Source: Methanosarcinaceae archaeon
GTDB taxonomy: Archaea > Halobacteriota > Methanosarcinia > Methanosarcinales > Methanosarcinaceae
Assembly: GCA_030596385.1 (NCBI GenBank)
Contig: JAUVKD010000004.1
Span: 1-11,065 of the forward strand
Direction: 5' to 3'
DNA length: 11,065 bases
This document shows positions 7,328-11,065 of the stretch, in pieces. Position 1 is the first letter of the stretch. Each line of letters opens with the position of its first letter. The position numbers and the translations under genes are program-made. The notes under the pieces were generated by a model. That model was not told the origin of the DNA. It saw nothing but the letters and a program-made list of their open reading frames with translations, and did no database searches.

Positions 7328-7335
7328 TTTATATA
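7328..7335 (+). promoter_or_regulatory. TATA box of radA
   Basis: TTTATATA matches the archaeal consensus exactly. A start about 25 bases downstream would fall near 7358, inside the perfect palindrome TATGATCATA (7350-7359), and give a leader of about 50 bases. The same AT-rich block read on the other strand could serve the divergent coaD gene. Confidence 0.7.
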
Positions 7336-7364
7336 TACTCGCAAAACTATATGATCATAATAAA

Positions 7365-7394
7365 TTGTACACCTTAACTAACCATGTGTACCAA
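7365..7394 (+). promoter_or_regulatory. Possible hairpin in the radA leader next to the ribosome binding site
   Basis: GTACAC (7367-7372) is complementary to GTGTAC (7386-7391). TT (7365-7366) and AA (7393-7394) extend the stem past one bulged C, with a 13-base loop. The right arm abuts the AGAGGAG ribosome binding site (7394-7400). The stem is short, so any control of initiation is speculative. Confidence 0.35.
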
Positions 7395-7409
7395 GAGGAG
7401 TTACTGAAA

Positions 7410-8387
7410 ATGTCTGAAATATTTTTAGAAGAGTTGCCGGGCGTTGGTCCGGCAACGGCAGAGAAGTTAAAAGAAGCGGGCTTCAATACAATTGAAGCGG
7501 TTGCAGTAGCATCACCTGCAGAACTTGCAAACACTGCCGAGATAGGAGAGTCAACAGCATCAAAGATCATCAATGCTGCGCGCCAGTCTGCTGATATTGG
7601 CGGATTTGAAACAGGAGATATGGTTCTTGAGCGCAGGAAACTTATCGGAAAACTCTCAACAGGATGTGTTGAGTTTGACGAGATGATGGGCGGTGGAATC
7701 GAATCACAGGCAATAACAGAGATGTATGGCGAGTTCGGTTCAGGAAAAACACAGATCGCGCACCAGCTTGCTGTTAATGTGCAGCTTCCAAAGGAACAGG
7801 GAGGACTGGCTGGTTCCGTGATAATGATCGATACGGAAAACACATTCAGGCCGGAGCGGATAAAACAGATGGTTGAAGGTTTGTCGGAAAGAAATGGTGT
7901 TGATTACGATCATGAGGAATTCCTTAAAAATATCCATGTGGCACGTGCATATAATTCAAATCACCAGATACTTCTTGTAGATTCAGCATCAGAACTCGCA
8001 AATGAACTCAAAGACACTGATAAACCTGTGCGACTATTGATCGTGGATTCGTTGACAGCGCATTTCAGGGCAGAGTATGTTGGAAGGGGTACACTTGCAG
8101 ATAGGCAGCAAAAGCTCAACAAACACCTGCATGGTATCCAGCGATTCGGTGACCTCTATAATACAGTATCTATTGTTACAAATCAGGTCATGTCAAAACC
8201 CGATGCATTTTTCGGTGACCCGACAAAACCAATCGGCGGCCATATACTCGGGCATACCTCTACATTCAGGCTTTATCTTAGAAAATCAAAAGGCGACAAG
8301 AGGATTGTACGTCTTGTGGATTCCCCGAATCTTCCGGACGGGGAAGCAATAATCTCTGTCACAACCGGAGGGTTGGTTGACCAATAG
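7410..8387 (+). CDS. radA: DNA repair and recombination protein RadA
   Basis: Archaeal RecA/Rad51-family recombinase that forms filaments on single-stranded DNA and catalyses strand exchange. The protein has 325 residues, the usual archaeal length. An N-terminal helix-hairpin-helix domain (about 1-60, with [12 protein letters not shown]) is followed by a linker with F66-E-T-G69 in the position of the oligomerisation motif (FxxA in many Rad51 proteins; Gly here). In the ATPase core, Walker A is GEFGSGKT (107-114), Walker B is VRLLIVDS (207-214), and the DNA-binding loop region includes [13 protein letters not shown] (258-270) and [15 protein letters not shown]. The frame is open upstream to 7245, but AGAGGAG at 7394-7400 and the typical N-terminus [13 protein letters not shown] set the start at 7410. 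The gene ends in TAG, with an in-frame TAA two sense codons later. Confidence 0.97.
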   Translation: MSEIFLEELPGVGPATAEKLKEAGFNTIEAVAVASPAELANTAEIGESTASKIINAARQSADIGGFETGDMVLERRKLIGKLSTGCVEFDEMMGGGIESQAITEMYGEFGSGKTQIAHQLAVNVQLPKEQGGLAGSVIMIDTENTFRPERIKQMVEGLSERNGVDYDHEEFLKNIHVARAYNSNHQILLVDSASELANELKDTDKPVRLLIVDSLTAHFRAEYVGRGTLADRQQKLNKHLHGIQRFGDLYNTVSIVTNQVMSKPDAFFGDPTKPIGGHILGHTSTFRLYLRKSKGDKRIVRLVDSPNLPDGEAIISVTTGGLVDQ

Positions 8388-8445
8388 TCTAATTAAATTG
8401 CACTATGGCATCAACAACTCATAGACATAGCCCGATTATAAAAGT

Positions 8446-8451
8446 AGGTGA
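8446..8451 (+). promoter_or_regulatory. Ribosome binding site of the metal-binding lipoprotein gene
   Basis: AGGTGA lies 8 bases before the ATG at 8460 and fits the archaeal 16S 3' end (pairing with UCACCU). It shows that translation is meant to begin upstream of the in-frame TAG at 8520, not at the later TTG at 8592. Confidence 0.75.
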
Positions 8452-8459
8452 CAATCAGT

Positions 8460-9323
8460 ATGAACAAAAAAACACATCTGGTTTTGGTAATTATAATTAT
8501 AATTACAATTACTGTTTTTTAGGGTAATGGCTGCATTGATCCGGCTGAACCAAGAATTGACGATGATAAAATAATCATACTGGTTAGTATATTGCCGCAG
8601 GCTGATTTTGTAGAGCATGTCGGTGGCGACAAAGTAAATGTCATTGTTATGATACCGCCTGGTGCAAACCCTGCCACTTATGAGCCGACTGCAAGTCAGT
8701 TAAAATCAGCAAGTAATGCTGCTATGTATGTTAAAGTAGGTTCAGGTCTTCCATTTGAAGAAGTATGGCTAGATAATATAGGTTCTGCAAATCCGGATAT
8801 TCTGATAGTTAATACATCAGAAGGTGTAGATCTAATTTCAGGTGACCCGCATATATGGTTATCTCCCCGTTCGGTTATGGTTCAGGTGGAGAATATTTAT
8901 AAAGGCCTGATTCAGGTGGATGCTGCAAACAGGGAATACTATTACCAGAACAAAAATGATTACATACAAAATCTGCAAGTCCTTGATAACGACATAAACG
9001 AATCGCTATCAGGGTTTGAGGATCGTACCTTTATGGTATTTCACCCCTCATGGGGCTATTTTTCACGTGATTACAACCTGACGATGATAGCAGTTGAAAT
9101 CGAGGGCAAAGAACCAAGTGCAGGAGATCTGGCACGCCTGGTTGAAACTGCTAAAAAGAACAATATCACGATAATCTTTGTCCAGCCACAGTTTAGCACA
9201 AAGAGTGCTAAGGTGATTGCAAATGAAATCGGGGGAAGTGTAGTGATGGTAGACCCTCTGCCACAAGATTATATAACAAATCTACGCATAGTTCCAAATA
9301 CATTTGCTCAAAACATGGCATAA
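8460..9323 (+). CDS. znuA: Metal (Zn/Mn-type) ABC transporter substrate-binding lipoprotein with an in-frame amber codon
   Basis: Cluster A-I solute-binding protein that would capture a divalent metal outside the membrane and hand it to the permease. The frame from the ATG at 8460 gives 287 residues, a normal length, if the TAG at codon 21 (8520-8522) is read. Residues 1-20 form a lipoprotein signal peptide: MNKK, then a run of Val, Ile and Thr. G-N-G then precedes Cys25, the likely lipidated residue. The mature part shows GGDKV, PPGANPATYEPT (66-77), DPHIWLSP with H131, FHPSWGYFS with H195, EGKEPS, VQPQFSTKSA and VDPL with D265. The first metal ligand, usually His in P-H-T-Y-E-P, is Ala72. 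I recall related archaeal and bacterial proteins with P-A-T-Y-E-P, so this may be a subfamily trait. The frame is the same before and after the TAG, so no frameshift is involved. Without readthrough, only a signal-less product starting at TTG 8592 could be made. Confidence 0.85.
8520..8522 (+). other. In-frame TAG (amber) codon within the signal peptide region of the binding lipoprotein
   Basis: The codon follows ACT GTT TTT and precedes GGT AAT GGC TGC, in frame with the ATG at 8460 and with the conserved mature protein. It is either decoded (pyrrolysine is known in Methanosarcinales), or it is a point mutation, for example from a TTG leucine codon, or a sequence error. Confidence 0.85.
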
Positions 9324-9325
9324 AC

Positions 9326-10078
9326 ATGAATGACAAGGTTATCGAACTTAAGGATGTCTGGGTATATTACGACAGAATAACCATACTTGAAAGTGTAGAT
9401 CTTGTAGTGGAACCGCATGATTTTCTGGGTATAATAGGACCCAACGGCGGTGGAAAGAGTACTTTACTCAAGGTTATACTAGGACTGATAAAACCCGGCA
9501 AGGGAATGGTCAGGGTTCTGGGTGATACACCCAGGCGAGCGAGAAGAGACATTGGATATCTCCCCCAGTACAGCATTATTGATATGGATTTCCCTATGAG
9601 CGTATGGGATGTGGTTTTGACCGGCCGTCTTGGTCACACAGGCCTGTTTAAACGATATAGTGAGGATGACAAAAAGGCGGCTTACAATGCTCTTTTGGAA
9701 GTAAGCATGCTTGATTATAAGAACCGGCAGATCGGGAAACTATCAGGAGGGCAAAGGCAAAGGGTTTTTATTGCCAGGGCACTTGCGGGCGAACCAAAAC
9801 TCATCCTTCTGGATGAGCCTACAACAGGCATAGATTCGATCGCAAAGGAAGAGTTCTATGAATTGCTTAATAAACTAAAAGAAAAGATGGCGATTGTCAT
9901 GGTATCGCATGATATCAGTGCCGTTTCTATTTATGTGGACAAAATAGCCTGTTTAAATCACAGGTTATTCTATCACAACTCTAAAGAACTAACATCAGGG
10001 GACCTTGAAGCCGCTTACCAATGTCCTGTGGAATTGATCGCCCATGGCGTTCCTCACAGGGTATTGAAGATGCATTAA
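9326..10078 (+). CDS. znuC: Metal ABC transporter ATP-binding protein, ZnuC/MntB type
   Basis: Cytosolic ATPase subunit that powers uptake of the metal delivered by the binding lipoprotein. The protein has 250 residues, standard for the family. Walker A is GPNGGGKST (38-46), the Q-loop glutamine is Q81 in YLPQY, the ABC signature is LSGGQRQR (139-146), Walker B is LILLDE (159-164) with catalytic E164, the D-loop region is TTGID, and the H-loop is VSHD with H195. The C-terminus CPVELIAHGVPHRVL is typical of archaeal and bacterial metal-transport ATPases of this group. The ATG lies 2 bases after the stop of the binding-protein gene, with no clear ribosome binding site of its own. Translation is therefore probably coupled, and failure to read the amber codon upstream could also lower expression of this gene. 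Confidence 0.95.
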   Translation: MNDKVIELKDVWVYYDRITILESVDLVVEPHDFLGIIGPNGGGKSTLLKVILGLIKPGKGMVRVLGDTPRRARRDIGYLPQYSIIDMDFPMSVWDVVLTGRLGHTGLFKRYSEDDKKAAYNALLEVSMLDYKNRQIGKLSGGQRQRVFIARALAGEPKLILLDEPTTGIDSIAKEEFYELLNKLKEKMAIVMVSHDISAVSIYVDKIACLNHRLFYHNSKELTSGDLEAAYQCPVELIAHGVPHRVLKMH

Positions 10079-10112
10079 GATGTTACCATATAATCACTAA
10101 AAGGACATTTAT

Positions 10113-10928
10113 ATGTTGGAACTTTTACAGTATGAGTTCGTAAGAAATGCCATCGCAGCCGGTATACTTGCCAGTATTGCCTGCGGCATTATAGGGGTTT
10201 ATGTGGTTGTTAAGCGAATTGTTTTTATCAGCGGCGGCATTGCTCATGCTTCGTTTGGCGGCATCGGGCTTGGATACTATCTTGGTATCAATCCGATTCT
10301 TGGTGTGCTGCCTTTTAGCATTGCTTCGGCACTCAGCATGGGCTGGGTGAGCAAACACTCAAAATTACCGGAAGATACTGTCATCGGGATATTATGGGCA
10401 TTGGGGATGTCCATAGGAATTATACTTGTCAGTTTAACGCCGGGCTATGCTCCCGACCTTATGACATACCTATTTGGAAATATCCTGACTGTGCCGTTTT
10501 CGGATATAGTCCTTATGTTGATACTGGATGCAATTATTATTTTAGTGGTATATTTGTTTTATAAGGAATTTCTGGCACTGTGTTTTGATGAGGAATTTGC
10601 AATTGCGCGCGGAGTTTCTGCACAAAACCTGTATCTTGTCCTGTTATGTCTTATTGCTCTTACTGTTGTGGTATTGATACGGGTTGTCGGTGTTATCTTA
10701 GTCATAGCCCTGTTGACGATCCCTGCGGCACTGAGTCGTCAGTTCACATCGAATCTTAAAAAAATGATGCTTATTTCGGTAATATTCGGTGCGGTTTTTA
10801 GCAGTGGTGGGATATGGTTGTCATATATGTTTGATGTACCATCAGGAGCTACTATCGTTCTTGTTATGTCTGTTGTGTATTTGTTGTATTCACTTGTAAA
10901 AAGCATTGGCAATCGAGGTGATAATTAA
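10113..10928 (+). CDS. znuB: Metal ABC transporter permease, ZnuB/ABC-3 family
   Basis: Membrane channel subunit of the uptake system, working with the ATPase encoded just upstream. The protein has 271 residues with about eight hydrophobic segments spread over its length. It shows the ABC-3 family signature near the N-terminus ([17 protein letters not shown], 38-54), a cytoplasmic loop with [14 protein letters not shown] that would contact the ATPase, and the late-helix motif [16 protein letters not shown]. An AAAAGGA ribosome binding site (10099-10105) lies 7 bases before the ATG, so this gene can initiate translation independently. It is separated from the ATPase gene by 34 bases and completes the order binding protein, ATPase, permease. 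The sequence does not tell zinc from manganese specificity. Confidence 0.95.
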   Translation: MLELLQYEFVRNAIAAGILASIACGIIGVYVVVKRIVFISGGIAHASFGGIGLGYYLGINPILGVLPFSIASALSMGWVSKHSKLPEDTVIGILWALGMSIGIILVSLTPGYAPDLMTYLFGNILTVPFSDIVLMLILDAIIILVVYLFYKEFLALCFDEEFAIARGVSAQNLYLVLLCLIALTVVVLIRVVGVILVIALLTIPAALSRQFTSNLKKMMLISVIFGAVFSSGGIWLSYMFDVPSGATIVLVMSVVYLLYSLVKSIGNRGDN

Positions 10929-11065
10929 GCCAGATAACCATGAAAACGGCTGCTGACAAGGATCATAAAAAACTTAAGCGGTATTGAAGGAAACTTTCAC
11001 ATACCATTCTATAGAAGAGGAAGAGCAAGTAATCGTTCTTCTTTATTAGTTTACCGATTTTTGAC
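10929..11065. other. 137-base region downstream of the permease gene, no gene recognised
   Basis: A 15-codon frame starting at 10940 is too short to support. The + strand becomes pyrimidine- and T-rich from about 11033, which could terminate the transporter transcript. On the - strand a frame enters from the right edge and closes with TGA near 10963; it includes Ser-Lys-Ile-Gly-Lys-Leu-Ile and may be the tail of a convergent gene or chance. Confidence 0.5.
11044..11065. repeat. 22-base dispersed repeat, copy 2 (reaches the window edge)
   Basis: Matches 6272-6293 at 20 of 22 bases, with the shared core CGATTTTTGAC ending exactly at the last base. The repeat may continue beyond the window. Confidence 0.6.

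Noticed and set aside
7245..7409. N-terminal extension of radA by 55 residues
   Set aside because: The stretch contains the TATA box and leader, and the AGAGGAG site plus the conserved N-terminus place the start at 7410.
8403..8430. CTATG with two CATAG copies upstream of the transporter genes as a metal-regulator operator
   Set aside because: The half-sites are only five bases long, with uneven spacing and AT-rich context; chance is sufficient.
8514..8525. Programmed or accidental frameshift at the T6 run before the TAG
   Set aside because: The signal peptide and the mature protein are already in the same frame, so a shift would break the reading frame instead of restoring it. The issue is the TAG codon alone.
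10940..10987. 15-codon frame after the permease gene
   Set aside because: Too short, with no ribosome binding site and no known counterpart.

Overview
The window looks like a chromosomal segment of a methanogenic or methane-oxidising archaeon of the order Methanosarcinales. The evidence is an archaeal-type GlmU, a 325-residue archaeal RadA, an archaeal-type phosphopantetheine adenylyltransferase (HxGH and ISSTRI motifs), TATA boxes of the TTTATATA kind, and Shine-Dalgarno sequences of the GGAGG/GGTGA type. An in-frame amber codon inside an otherwise intact gene also fits this order, several members of which decode TAG as pyrrolysine. The assignment rests on recognised protein features, not on a database search.

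Bases 1-5189 hold a four-gene cluster on the + strand for UDP-N-acetylglucosamine synthesis: the 3' part of a GlmU-like gene cut by the window edge, glmS, glmM, and a complete GlmU-like gene. Together GlmS, GlmM and the bifunctional GlmU take fructose-6-phosphate to UDP-GlcNAc, the precursor for surface glycans and glycoprotein sugars. The two GlmU-like copies are paralogs. The upstream copy has lost much of the acetyltransferase active-site signature.

Bases 5190-6264 hold a separate promoter, with two overlapping perfect palindromes next to its TATA box, and a six-helix membrane protein of unknown function. Bases 6265-6754 contain no convincing protein gene. They do contain a TATA-like box, a GC-rich hairpin, a 14-base tandem duplication, and a stem followed by a T-run, which could mark a small untranslated transcript. 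A 22-base motif just after the membrane protein gene recurs, with two mismatches, at the very end of the window.

Bases 6755-8387 hold coaD on the - strand, diverging from radA on the + strand. radA has a clear TATA box and a possible leader hairpin. Bases 8460-10928 hold a metal (zinc/manganese type) ABC uptake system in the order binding lipoprotein, ATPase, permease. The binding-protein gene has a good ribosome binding site and a lipoprotein signal sequence, but codon 21, at the end of the signal peptide's hydrophobic core, is TAG. It is either read through (for example as pyrrolysine) or is a nonsense mutation. The two genes that end in TAG (the complete glmU-like gene and radA) each have an in-frame TAA within five codons.
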